Assembly (NCBI GenBank): GCA_023387295.1
Contig: JAEWIG010000224.1
Span: 1-13,642 of the forward strand
Source: Bacillota bacterium
Lineage (GTDB): Bacteria > Bacillota > Bacilli > Bacillales > Cytobacillaceae
Direction: 5' to 3'
DNA length: 13,642 nt
Below the pieces are notes generated by a model. It had not been told where the DNA came from and ran no database searches. It was given only the letters and a program-made list of their open reading frames with translations. The translations under genes and the position numbers were made by a program. Position 1 is the stretch's first letter. The number at the start of each line of letters is the position of its first letter. Shown piece by piece: positions 1 to 6,766 of this stretch.

Positions 1-9
1 CGTGAGATC

Positions 10-258
10 CTATTCGAATTTAAGTGCATCTCCATCAAATGGTGCGTCAGCTACTTTAATTGAGTCTGTTGGACATCCTTCAAAAGCATCCATCATGTCA
101 TCGACTAACACATCAGGAATTTCAACGATACCTTGGTTATCATCTAAAGTAACGAATGCAATGCCTTCGTCATCGTAATCATAAATGTCTGGTGCAGATG
201 CTCCACATGCCCCACATGCGATGCAAGTTTCCTTGTCAACAATTGTATACTTTGCCAT
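10..258 (-). CDS. fer: Ferredoxin, single [4Fe-4S] cluster
   Basis: A small acidic cytoplasmic electron carrier of 82 residues, the same length as B. subtilis Fer. Three cluster cysteines lie in the N-terminal motif CIACGAC (C12, C15, C18) and the fourth is C62 in GCPTDS. This pattern is typical of the monocluster Bacillus ferredoxins, which pass electrons to cytochromes P450 and similar partners (family knowledge). The start is ATG at 258: GGGAGG lies at a normal distance upstream, and MAKYTIV is the usual N-terminus. A longer reading frame from 285 would run back through the ribosome binding site. The gene is monocistronic here and divergent from ypbB. The protein is strongly acidic and ends in LKFE, as usual for the family. 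The physiological partner cannot be read from the context. Confidence 0.96.
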   Translation of the reverse strand: MAKYTIVDKETCIACGACGASAPDIYDYDDEGIAFVTLDDNQGIVEIPDVLVDDMMDAFEGCPTDSIKVADAPFDGDALKFE

Positions 259-337
259 GAAAAAACCTCCCAAGTTATTAAACAAATTATTTCTTGATAT
301 TTTTTATTGTGAAGATGAAAACACTTTCTTCCACTCT

Positions 338-366
338 ATTGTAAGTCTGAATGATTAACTTTTCAA
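338..366 (-). promoter_or_regulatory. Sigma-A promoter of fer
   Basis: Read on the minus strand, the -35 box is TTGAAA (plus-strand 361-366) and the -10 box is TACAAT (338-343). The spacer is exactly 17 nt and each box differs from consensus at one position. The predicted transcript starts near 331, giving a leader of about 70 nt before the fer ATG. Housekeeping sigma-A recognition is inferred from the match alone. Confidence 0.65.
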
Positions 367-378
367 TAGGAAAAGTAA

Positions 379-393
379 TGAGAATACTTATCA
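379..393. promoter_or_regulatory. Fur-box-like 7-1-7 palindrome upstream of fer
   Basis: TGAGAATACTTATCA matches the Bacillus Fur core TGATAATNATTATCA at 12 of 14 defined positions. It lies just upstream of the fer -35 box, in the gap shared with ypbB. Control of a ferredoxin by an iron regulator would make sense, but with this much A and T a near match can arise by chance. PerR and Zur boxes have the same architecture and fit less well. Confidence 0.35.
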
Positions 394-494
394 CAGCAAT
401 ATTGTATCGTTTGCTGAGAAATGTTAGATTTTATCGAACTGTATTATTTTATTCATGATAAAATAAAAGTAAATGCTTTTAGGGTGGAAATAAT

Positions 495-1547
495 ATGGGG
501 AAAAATGCTGTTATGAAAATGCTCATCCTATACTGTTTACAAAAGCTAGATGGACAGCGAACAATTTATGCGATGCTTCACCTTTTTAACGGAAAAAAAT
601 CCTCGCAAACCATTCAAGATGCCCATTTATTTCATCTAACCGAGATCTTTGGTATATTTCCAACCGTTACTCGTCTTGAAATCGATAAGTTCGTAGGGGA
701 TCTAATACGAGAAAAATTAGTAACGAAAATGGACGAACAAAAATACTGTTTAACCAAAACAGGTAATGATTGTTTAGCGAATTATATAAAAACGAATCCC
801 TTGCCTAAGCATTTGAATGGATGGAAATATCATTATCTAACCCATATATTCTGGGAAAGATTGTCTCTTGTCGTTCAAGTTACGTCCCATCTCAGCCACC
901 AAGATTCGAAGTACATTCCTATACAACGGAAAAAAGAATTTCATCAGTGGTTGAAAGGCTATTTAATAAAAACTCAATTAAATCGAAAAGAGCTAAGTAC
1001 GATATTATATAACGAATTGGTGGAATGTTTCGAAGCAAACAAAGAAATAAATCCTGCATTTATTGTTATGAGACTTACTGGTTATCAAAAGATTGGTTTA
1101 ACTGCTGAACAAATTGCTGATTTATTTAAAATGGATTTTTACACTTATCAGCTTCACTTTTTTAATATTCTTCATTACATGCTTGAATGTGTTCAGGAAA
1201 AGCAAATTAACTATCCATTATTATTTTTGTTAATTGCTGATCAGATTACTTCAAATCCTTTAACGGATTCTACGAAGAAAACCTTTGTATTATTAGAAAA
1301 GGGATTATCAATTAATGAGATAGCACAAATCCGAAAACTTAAGCAGAGTACGATTGAGGATCATATCGTTGAAATAGCATTAAATATAGTCGGTTTTGAT
1401 ACATCGCCATTTATGAATAGAGAGCTGCACGATTTAATAATAAAGGCTGCACGAAAAACTAGCTCAAAGCAGCTAAAGCAAATTCGTGAATTGGTACCAG
1501 AAGCAGATTATTTTCAAATCCGCCTAGTGTTAGCTCAAGGATGGTGA
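495..1547 (+). CDS. ypbB: Helix-turn-helix protein YpbB, RecS-associated
   Basis: A 350-residue protein close to B. subtilis YpbB in length and position directly before the RecQ-like helicase. Most of the chain is helical with no catalytic motif that I recognise. Residues about 265-300 (GLSINEIAQIRKL followed by TIEDHIVEIA) look like the helix-turn-helix domain that, in other proteins, sits at the C-terminus of RecQ-type helicases. A natural reading is that YpbB supplies, as a separate subunit, the DNA-binding part that short RecS lacks; this is inference. The start is ATG at 495, preceded by GGGTGGA at 482-488. The stop at 1545-1547 is only 6 nt before the recS start, so the two are co-transcribed and probably translationally linked. 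No convincing sigma-A promoter was found upstream. Confidence 0.88.
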   Translation: MGKNAVMKMLILYCLQKLDGQRTIYAMLHLFNGKKSSQTIQDAHLFHLTEIFGIFPTVTRLEIDKFVGDLIREKLVTKMDEQKYCLTKTGNDCLANYIKTNPLPKHLNGWKYHYLTHIFWERLSLVVQVTSHLSHQDSKYIPIQRKKEFHQWLKGYLIKTQLNRKELSTILYNELVECFEANKEINPAFIVMRLTGYQKIGLTAEQIADLFKMDFYTYQLHFFNILHYMLECVQEKQINYPLLFLLIADQITSNPLTDSTKKTFVLLEKGLSINEIAQIRKLKQSTIEDHIVEIALNIVGFDTSPFMNRELHDLIIKAARKTSSKQLKQIRELVPEADYFQIRLVLAQGW

Positions 1548-1553
1548 GCAAGG

Positions 1554-3068
1554 ATGAAATTAGAAAAAAGTTTAAAACAGTATTTTAACTTTTCGGCTTT
1601 TCGACAAGGACAAAAGGAAATTATCTCATCTGTCCTAGAAGGTAATCATACCATTGCAATGTTACCTACAGGCACAGGGAAGTCATTATGTTACCAATTA
1701 CCAGGCTATATGCTAGAAGGACAAGTTGTTATCATTTCACCGCTTTTATCCTTGATGCAGGATCAGGCAGAACAGCTCATGATAAATGGTGAAAAAAGGG
1801 TTGTAGCATTTAACTCTTTTTTATCTAGGGATGAGAAGCATGAAGCGCTGCTTCAGCTAAATAAATATAAATTCATTTTCCTTTCTCCTGAGATGCTTCG
1901 TTTTGATTATGTAATAAGAAGACTGCAACAACTTAATATATCATTACTTGTTATCGATGAAGCACATTGTATTTCGCAATGGGGATATGATTTTAGACCG
2001 GATTATTTAAAACTCGGCGCGACTAGGAAAAAGCTAGGGAATCCAGTCACTCTTGCATTAACGGCAACTGCAACGAAGGAAGTAAAGGAAGATATTATTA
2101 GTACTCTTGCATTAGATGTTTGGAAAGAATTTATCTATTCGGTTGACCGTGCAAATATCGCCATGACGGTTGAAAAGATTGAAACACAATCAGAAAAAAA
2201 CGAGAGACTAATCGAATTAGTCAGTTCCTTAGAAGGACCAGGAATTGTTTATTTCAACAGTAAAAAAATGTGCGAACAAGCAGTCGCCATGTTAAAGGAT
2301 CGAGGAATTGAAGACGTAATGGCTTACCATGCTGGCATGAACCAAGAAAATCGAATCTTAATCCAACAGCAATTTATTCATCGTCAGCTTCGTGTTATTT
2401 GTGCTACTAGTGCTTTCGGAATGGGTATCAATAAAGAGGATGTTCGCTACATTATTCACTACCATATGCCATTGCAAATTGAATCTTATCTGCAAGAAAT
2501 CGGTCGTGCAGGAAGAGATGGTGGCAGGAGTATAGCGATACTTCTATATTCAGCAGGAGATGAACAATTAGCATATCAGCTTGCAGAAGGTGAAATTCCG
2601 ACCGATGATCAAATTGATTGGGTATTTCATTGGTTGAAAGAAAATCCACATGCAGTACATCAGTTGCAGTCAATAGAAAATGAACTGAGAAGAATGGCTA
2701 ACCTCACAGAAACACAATGGCGTTTAATTGCTGATTTATTACAATTTGACAAAGAACCTGATTTACAGGAAACAGCCGAGAGATTTAAATCTTATATGAA
2801 CGAACGGATGCAAATAAAGAGGAAAAAGATTACGGAGATATACAATTGGATACATGCTAATAGTTGCCGAAGAAAAATGATCTTGCAGTATTTTGCCGAG
2901 GACAAGAAAATGGAGATAGAAGGTTGCTGTGATCGATGTGGAATCGAGATGACCAACTTCTATTCAAAAACAATAAAAAAAGAAGAAGTTGCCAAGCCAA
3001 TAATTGATTGGAGAAAGCAATTGGCAGAGATTCTTTTAAGTAAGTGGGCGGATATGGATGAAGGATAA
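1554..3068 (+). CDS. recS: ATP-dependent DNA helicase, RecQ family (RecS)
   Basis: A 3'-5' superfamily 2 DNA helicase of 504 residues, matching the short RecQ paralogue RecS of B. subtilis. Visible motifs in order: motif 0 FRxGQ (16-20), Walker A TGTGKS (39-44, K43), DEAH box (135-138), the RecQ aromatic-loop region CISQWGYDFRPDY (139-151), motif III TATAT, and motif VI QEIGRAGRDGG (314-324). A zinc-binding segment follows, with C438 in CRR and C458, C459, C462 in GCCDRC. No HRDC domain follows, which separates it from full-length RecQ. RecQ helicases process stalled forks and recombination intermediates. It sits in an operon with ypbB (6-nt gap) and overlaps ypbD by 11 nt. The cysteines are spaced differently from the E. 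coli RecQ CxxCxxC layout, so metal binding is probable rather than certain. Confidence 0.94.
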   Translation: MKLEKSLKQYFNFSAFRQGQKEIISSVLEGNHTIAMLPTGTGKSLCYQLPGYMLEGQVVIISPLLSLMQDQAEQLMINGEKRVVAFNSFLSRDEKHEALLQLNKYKFIFLSPEMLRFDYVIRRLQQLNISLLVIDEAHCISQWGYDFRPDYLKLGATRKKLGNPVTLALTATATKEVKEDIISTLALDVWKEFIYSVDRANIAMTVEKIETQSEKNERLIELVSSLEGPGIVYFNSKKMCEQAVAMLKDRGIEDVMAYHAGMNQENRILIQQQFIHRQLRVICATSAFGMGINKEDVRYIIHYHMPLQIESYLQEIGRAGRDGGRSIAILLYSAGDEQLAYQLAEGEIPTDDQIDWVFHWLKENPHAVHQLQSIENELRRMANLTETQWRLIADLLQFDKEPDLQETAERFKSYMNERMQIKRKKITEIYNWIHANSCRRKMILQYFAEDKKMEIEGCCDRCGIEMTNFYSKTIKKEEVAKPIIDWRKQLAEILLSKWADMDEG

Positions 3069-3636
3069 ATATAACGGGTTAATAAAAGAACTCTCTGATA
3101 AAGAGCTTTTGTTTCATTTGTATTTAACACAAGTCATTTTACTAGTTATTTCTGGTATATTGAGTATGATATTATTTGACAGTTTTCGAGATTTTCTCGA
3201 CTTATTTCATTGGAATGATAAAAACATTTTAATCATTGGAGGTTCTGCTGGTTTAGCGGTTGTTGTACTTGATGTTATTTTAATGAAATGTCTCCCCCCT
3301 TCCTTCTATGATGATGGGGGTCTAAACGAAAGAATCTTTAGCGGAAAAAGTGTCATTCATATCGGATTAATTGCTGCTATTGTAGCATTTTGTGAAGAAT
3401 TGTTATTTCGAGGGGTTATTCAGACACATGTTGGACTTGTTATCTCAAGTATTATCTTTGCGATTGTTCATTACCGCTATTTATTTAATTTGTTTCTGTT
3501 TGTAAATGTAATTGTATTGAGTTTCTTTATTGGTTATATTTTTCTTGTTACAGAAAATATAGTTGTAACGATTTTTATGCATTTTATTATAGACTTTCTA
3601 CTAGGAATAATTATAAAATACCGAATGAAAAGATAG
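3058..3636 (+). CDS. ypbD: CPBP-family intramembrane glutamic endopeptidase YpbD
   Basis: A 192-residue multi-spanning membrane protein with all three signature motifs of the CPBP (Abi, CAAX-protease-like) family: EELLFR at 113-118 (EExxxR), FAIVH at 134-138 (FxxxH) and HFIID at 175-179 (HxxxD). In the family these residues form the catalytic site inside the membrane. The EE pair is predicted catalytic, by analogy with Rce1. About five to six hydrophobic segments are visible, starting near residue 22. The ATG at 3058 lies inside the end of recS (11-nt overlap), which suggests translational coupling; its own ribosome binding site is poor. ypbE follows 13 nt after the stop. The substrate is unknown; bacterial members act in prenyl-protein processing, peptide maturation or immunity, none of which the neighbours indicate. 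Confidence 0.92.
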   Translation: MKDKYNGLIKELSDKELLFHLYLTQVILLVISGILSMILFDSFRDFLDLFHWNDKNILIIGGSAGLAVVVLDVILMKCLPPSFYDDGGLNERIFSGKSVIHIGLIAAIVAFCEELLFRGVIQTHVGLVISSIIFAIVHYRYLFNLFLFVNVIVLSFFIGYIFLVTENIVVTIFMHFIIDFLLGIIIKYRMKR

Positions 3637-3649
3637 GAAGAGATGTATC

Positions 3650-4360
3650 ATGAATAGAGAAGATCCGTATAGAGATCAAGCTGCAAGACTTAGGAAGAAA
3701 ATTGATCGAAATCCTGAAACAGAGAAAAAATTGACAGAAAAAGAAGAGCTCCCTCCAAGAAGCAGACTTCATCGGGAGAAACGACAAAAAAATAAGTGGA
3801 AAATAAAATATCCGATGATAAGCTTGCTTGCATTGTTCTTTATTTTACTGCCGATTACGATTTATAGTATTGTTCATTCTATAGATATGAATAAGCTAGA
3901 TAATGCTGAGAAGGTATCTAAAACTGACTCTAGTTTTGAAACTGTTGGCTTTGAAAAGGAAGATGAAGGAAAGGGCACTATCATAGAATCACGGGACCCT
4001 GCAGAAGAAAATAATGACGATGAGCAACTAGATGAAACTGAAAAGGAAAAGCCAGACAATAACACTGAGCCTAATTCGCAAGTTGGAGATAACCCGGAAA
4101 GTGATGACTCAGTTTCATCAGATAAAACAAATAGTAGTGAAAAAGACGAACAAAATGTTGAAGAGAATAATCAAAAAGAAGAAGAACAAGAGAAAGCGGA
4201 TGTCGTTTATCATACTGTAAAACCAAAAGAAACAATGTATCGAATTGCGATGAACTATTATCAATCACCAGCAGGAATTGAAATTATAAAAAAGGCCAAT
4301 AACTTAAGAAACGAGAATATTCAAGCAGGTCAAGTTTTGGCTATTCCAAAAAACAAGTAA
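3650..4360 (+). CDS. ypbE: Membrane-anchored LysM protein YpbE
   Basis: A 236-residue, single-pass protein. Residues 1-54 are basic and cytoplasmic in character (many R and K), 55-75 form one transmembrane helix, and about 80-183 is a low-complexity linker very rich in D, E, N, S and K. Residues about 187-233 are a C-terminal LysM domain (HTVKPKETMYRIA to GQVLAIP). LysM modules bind N-acetylglucosamine-containing glycans such as peptidoglycan, so the expected layout is N-in with the LysM reaching into the wall across a flexible acidic spacer (inference). No hydrolase domain is present, so it is probably a structural or tethering protein. The start ATG at 3650 has GGAAGAG upstream, and the gene continues the ypbB-recS-ypbD operon. 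Long open frames in other phases across the linker are by-products of its biased composition. Confidence 0.9.
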   Translation: MNREDPYRDQAARLRKKIDRNPETEKKLTEKEELPPRSRLHREKRQKNKWKIKYPMISLLALFFILLPITIYSIVHSIDMNKLDNAEKVSKTDSSFETVGFEKEDEGKGTIIESRDPAEENNDDEQLDETEKEKPDNNTEPNSQVGDNPESDDSVSSDKTNSSEKDEQNVEENNQKEEEQEKADVVYHTVKPKETMYRIAMNYYQSPAGIEIIKKANNLRNENIQAGQVLAIPKNK

Positions 4361-4496
4361 TACATATTCTTGAACCCCTCCTTATCATAAAGAATGGTAC
4401 AAGCTCATACAATGATGAACAAAGGGAGAAGGAGCTAAACTTTACCTGTTTTCCTCTCCTGTTTGTCATGTTTGTCTGATATGGAGGGGAGAAAGC
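4361..4496 (+). promoter_or_regulatory. ypbF leader with competing structures over the ribosome binding site
   Basis: The gap before ypbF holds four alternating tracts: pyrimidine 4375-4386, purine 4424-4434, pyrimidine 4449-4460, and the purine Shine-Dalgarno tract 4478-4493. Tract 3 (4449-4459) can pair with 4483-4493 over 11 positions including two G-U pairs, hiding GGAGGGG. Tract 1 can pair with 4478-4489 at 11 of 12 positions. Tract 2 can pair with tract 3 (about 10 pairs with one bulge) or with tract 1 (6 pairs at 4378-4383 and 4429-4434). These pairings are read directly from the sequence; that they regulate translation is inference. No clear promoter or terminator is seen here. Confidence 0.35.
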
Positions 4497-4955
4497 ATGG
4501 AATCTTCAATTAAGTTACTCGATAATCGAACAGATGATGCAACGAAGCAAATGCTGCAAAAAGTAGTGGAACGAAAAAGAAAGTTTGAAAAATTTAAGCT
4601 GCGCCATTTATTAGTGCTGTGGGCAACGATTTTTATTGCATGCTTATATTTTGTTTATTTATATTACTCTGTGATGCAACCTTATTCGTATTCCTTTTCA
4701 TCAATGTTCTCTGTATTTATTAATAATTCAGCAAACCTCTATTTCCTCGTAATTGTAGTTGGACTATACGGTCTAATGAACTTGTTAAGGGAGAAAAGGG
4801 AGAAGGCAGAAAAGGAATACCATGCCATTAGATGCGAGATAATTGATAAAAGTAAAGATCTTTGGAAAAAGGAAGATGAATGGAAAAATCGTCATACCGT
4901 TTTTGAAATGATGAAGGTAAATTATGATATTAATTTATATCATGAAAATAAATAG
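4497..4955 (+). CDS. ypbF: Small membrane protein YpbF, function unknown
   Basis: A 152-residue protein of the length and position of B. subtilis YpbF. It has two predicted transmembrane helices (about 37-58 and 79-97) joined by a short Y/S/F/N-rich loop. An N-terminal basic helix (VERKRKFEKFKLR) precedes the first span, and the C-terminal 55 residues are highly charged and probably cytoplasmic (REKREKAEKE, then WKKEDEWKNRH). No catalytic motif is seen, and I do not assign a role. The start ATG at 4497 has a strong ribosome binding site, GGAGGGG at 4483-4489, but that sequence can be buried in RNA structure (see the leader entry). It follows ypbE in the same direction across 136 nt and may be read from the same transcript. 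Confidence 0.85.
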   Translation: MESSIKLLDNRTDDATKQMLQKVVERKRKFEKFKLRHLLVLWATIFIACLYFVYLYYSVMQPYSYSFSSMFSVFINNSANLYFLVIVVGLYGLMNLLREKREKAEKEYHAIRCEIIDKSKDLWKKEDEWKNRHTVFEMMKVNYDINLYHENK

Positions 4956-5065
4956 AAAAGAAGCCGACGACATTTACATAACATGATTGGGAGCAAAATT
5001 TCATGGGGGCATTTTGTTCACAAAATTCACCTATCTTTTCTTTTTTTGGAAAGGTGATTTATTCA

Positions 5066-5094
5066 TTATCGGAGAATTAATTAGTATGTATAAA
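5066..5094 (+). promoter_or_regulatory. Possible sigma-A promoter of the CBS-ACT gene
   Basis: TATAAA at 5089-5094 (TG directly before it) fits a -10 box, with TTATCG 17 nt upstream as a weak -35 (3 of 6). The transcript would begin about 20 nt before the start codon. The -35 match is poor, so this is only a candidate. Confidence 0.28.
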
Positions 5095-5120
5095 GTAAAT
5101 AATTCTTTGAGGTGATAATG

Positions 5121-5753
5121 ATGTTTGTGAAAAGTGTGATGATACCGAAATATTCATGCTATACAATTGAACATGACCAATCTGTAAAGGAAGCGCTAGA
5201 GAAATTAGAAAAACATCATATTGACGGTCTTCCAGTGTTAGATGGAGACATATATGCTGGTATTATTACAAAATATGTAATATTCGAGAGTTTTTTTGCT
5301 TCTGGAAAAACGCAAGAGGACTTTTTACAGAATACAATGGTAAAGGAAGTTGCGAAGCAGAAGGATCTGTATTTAAAGGGGAATGAAATTTTTGAAAAAA
5401 CCCTTCTAAATTTAAAAAATGCACCATTGCTTGCTGTTCTTGATGAATATAATAAATTTTTGGGGATTGTTACCAGGTTCGATGTACTTGTTCAATTTCA
5501 GTCAGCTTTCGGAATGAATCGTCCAGGTGTAAGAATTGCCTTTACATCTTCTGAAGCAGAGGGAAGGATTGCGCGCTTATCTGATATTGCACAAAGCTTA
5601 CACGAGCAAATCATTTCACTCGTAACGTTTGATGAGACTGATAAACTAATCAGAAGAATTGTAATAAAAGTAGAAAAGAGCGAAAATATAAACATATTTA
5701 TTAAAAAGCTAGAAGATTCAGGATTCAGAATCCTAAGTGTTGATGAAGATTGA
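5121..5753 (+). CDS. CBS-CBS-ACT regulatory protein (CbpA/AcuB-like)
   Basis: A 210-residue protein with two CBS motifs followed by an ACT-like region. CBS 1 spans about 5-60 (HHIDGLPVLDGD then AGIITK) and CBS 2 about 72-125 (APLLAVLDEYNKFLGIVTRFDVL). Residues 130-210 resemble an ACT fold, ending IFIKKLEDSGFRILSV. CBS pairs bind adenine nucleotides. Listeria CbpA, described as a CBS-ACT binder of cyclic di-AMP, and Bacillus AcuB share this arrangement, so this may be a nucleotide-sensing regulator (inference). There is no catalytic or DNA-binding domain. GAGGTGAT at 5109-5116 best serves ATG 5121 or ATG 5118; GTG 5112 lies inside that ribosome binding site. I chose 5121 because MFVKSVM gives the usual short lead into the first CBS motif. 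A strong terminator follows the stop. Confidence 0.85.
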   Translation: MFVKSVMIPKYSCYTIEHDQSVKEALEKLEKHHIDGLPVLDGDIYAGIITKYVIFESFFASGKTQEDFLQNTMVKEVAKQKDLYLKGNEIFEKTLLNLKNAPLLAVLDEYNKFLGIVTRFDVLVQFQSAFGMNRPGVRIAFTSSEAEGRIARLSDIAQSLHEQIISLVTFDETDKLIRRIVIKVEKSENINIFIKKLEDSGFRILSVDED

Positions 5754-5762
5754 TTTATTTCC

Positions 5763-5794
5763 AAAACCCCTTTTCGCATAAAAAGGGGTTTTTT
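5763..5794 (+). terminator. Rho-independent terminator after the CBS-ACT gene
   Basis: A perfect 12-bp stem, AAAACCCCTTTT (5763-5774) with AAAAGGGGTTTT (5781-5792), encloses a 6-nt loop CGCATA and ends in a run of six T residues (5789-5794). It lies 9 nt after the stop codon. The symmetry means it could also work on the other strand. Confidence 0.9.
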
Positions 5795-5810
5795 GTTCTC
5801 TCAACATCTA

Positions 5811-5819
5811 TGGTATTAT
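5811..5819 (+). promoter_or_regulatory. Extended -10 promoter candidate for ypbG
   Basis: TGGTATTAT reads as an extended -10 element: TGn followed by TATTAT, 5 of 6 to consensus. The -35 region would fall in the T-rich tail of the preceding terminator (TTTTGT at 5791-5796, 17-nt spacer) and is poor, as extended -10 promoters allow. It lies about 55 nt before the ypbG start and after a terminator, so a promoter is expected here. Confidence 0.42.
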
Positions 5820-5873
5820 TTCTATAGATTAAAAGAATGAGCAGTAGTATGTGTATGCTGAGCAGGAGGCACT

Positions 5874-6644
5874 ATGGTTTATTTTATGGTAATTGTTTTA
5901 TTATTCGGAGTAGGATTAATTATATATATGCTAAAGGAAGCATTTGCAAATCGACTTATTCAAAATGATGTTGTTTTTCAAGACTTTCCGGAGAGTTTCG
6001 GAGAGGTAAAAATATTCTTTATCTCGGATATACATAAAAGGGTCATCTCTGACAAAATTATTCAGGAAGTTAAAGGACTAAATCCGGATATCGTGGTGAT
6101 TGGCGGAGATTTGGTCGAAAAAGGAGTACCATTTACTAGAGTAAAGAATAATATTATAAAACTGAAATCACTAGGCCCCGTTTATTTTGTATGGGGTAAT
6201 AATGATTATGAAGTGGATTTCCGCAAGCTTGATGCGATGCTATTAGATTGTGGTGTCGTAATATTAGACAATACAGCAGCGACATTTGAATCCATTAAGG
6301 GTGATCGCCTCATTCTTTTAGGAGTAGATGATTTAAATCGGAATCGTGATGAGCTTGAGTTAGCTCTACAGGATATAGAAAATGACGGCTTTAAAATATT
6401 GGTTAGTCATAATCCGAAGGTAGTTAGCAAAATCAAGCAGGAGCATAATATTCGCCTTGTTTTAAGCGGGCATACCCATGGAGGACAAATACATATTTTG
6501 GGATATAGCCCTTACAAGAAAGGAACAATAAAAAAACTTAAGCAAACGACGCTATTAATTAGTAATGGTTATGGGACTACTGCAGTTCCTTTAAGGCTAG
6601 GGGCAAAATCTGAAACCCATTTAATTACGATTAGAAAAGGGTAA
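5874..6644 (+). CDS. ypbG: Membrane-anchored metallophosphoesterase YpbG
   Basis: A 256-residue calcineurin-like metallophosphoesterase with an N-terminal transmembrane anchor (residues 2-20). Metal-site motifs are present in order: DIH (D52, H54), GGD (77-79), GNND (108-111), SHNP (H179) and GHTH (199-202). Together they bind the two catalytic metals. The third motif is usually GNHD or GNHE, whose histidine helps catalysis; here it is asparagine (N110). YaeI/YkuE-type enzymes of this family act on phosphate esters, sometimes lipid-linked; the substrate here is unknown. Length agrees with B. subtilis YpbG. The start ATG at 5874 follows GCAGGAGGC. It lies upstream of mecB with a 122-nt gap, probably in a separate unit from the CBS-ACT gene, from which it is cut off by a strong terminator. 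Confidence 0.92.
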   Translation: MVYFMVIVLLFGVGLIIYMLKEAFANRLIQNDVVFQDFPESFGEVKIFFISDIHKRVISDKIIQEVKGLNPDIVVIGGDLVEKGVPFTRVKNNIIKLKSLGPVYFVWGNNDYEVDFRKLDAMLLDCGVVILDNTAATFESIKGDRLILLGVDDLNRNRDELELALQDIENDGFKILVSHNPKVVSKIKQEHNIRLVLSGHTHGGQIHILGYSPYKKGTIKKLKQTTLLISNGYGTTAVPLRLGAKSETHLITIRKG

Positions 6645-6766
6645 ACTTTAAATATTTGGCGATTATTCACATAGAAAGATTGGGCAATCTAATTGGACGA
6701 TTCACCCATCATATGATCATGTCATACATTAAACATAAGAGTTGGCTCAGAGCAGGGGGCATTCAT

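Noticed and set aside
315..330. cre-like sequence ATGAAAACACTTTCTT just after the fer start point
   Set aside because: It misses the central CG and the CA of the consensus, so CcpA binding is unlikely.
444..466. AT-only hairpin before ypbB, 9-bp stem with loop TCATG
   Set aside because: Such stems are common in AT-rich gaps; no T run or known operator pattern is attached.
3874..4268. Open frames on the other phases and strand across the ypbE linker
   Set aside because: They follow from the D/E/N/S/K-rich low-complexity codons of ypbE and have no ribosome binding sites or recognisable content.
5011..5057. Small inverted repeats (ATTTTG/CAAAAT and TCACCT/AGGTGA) between ypbF and the CBS-ACT gene
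   Set aside because: Short stems with imperfect interior and no T tract; not a convincing terminator or operator.
6656..6766. In-frame extension of mecB back to TTG 6656
   Set aside because: No ribosome binding site at the TTG, and the 37 codons do not resemble MecA/YpbH; ATG 6767 has a good AGGGGGC and the family N-terminus.
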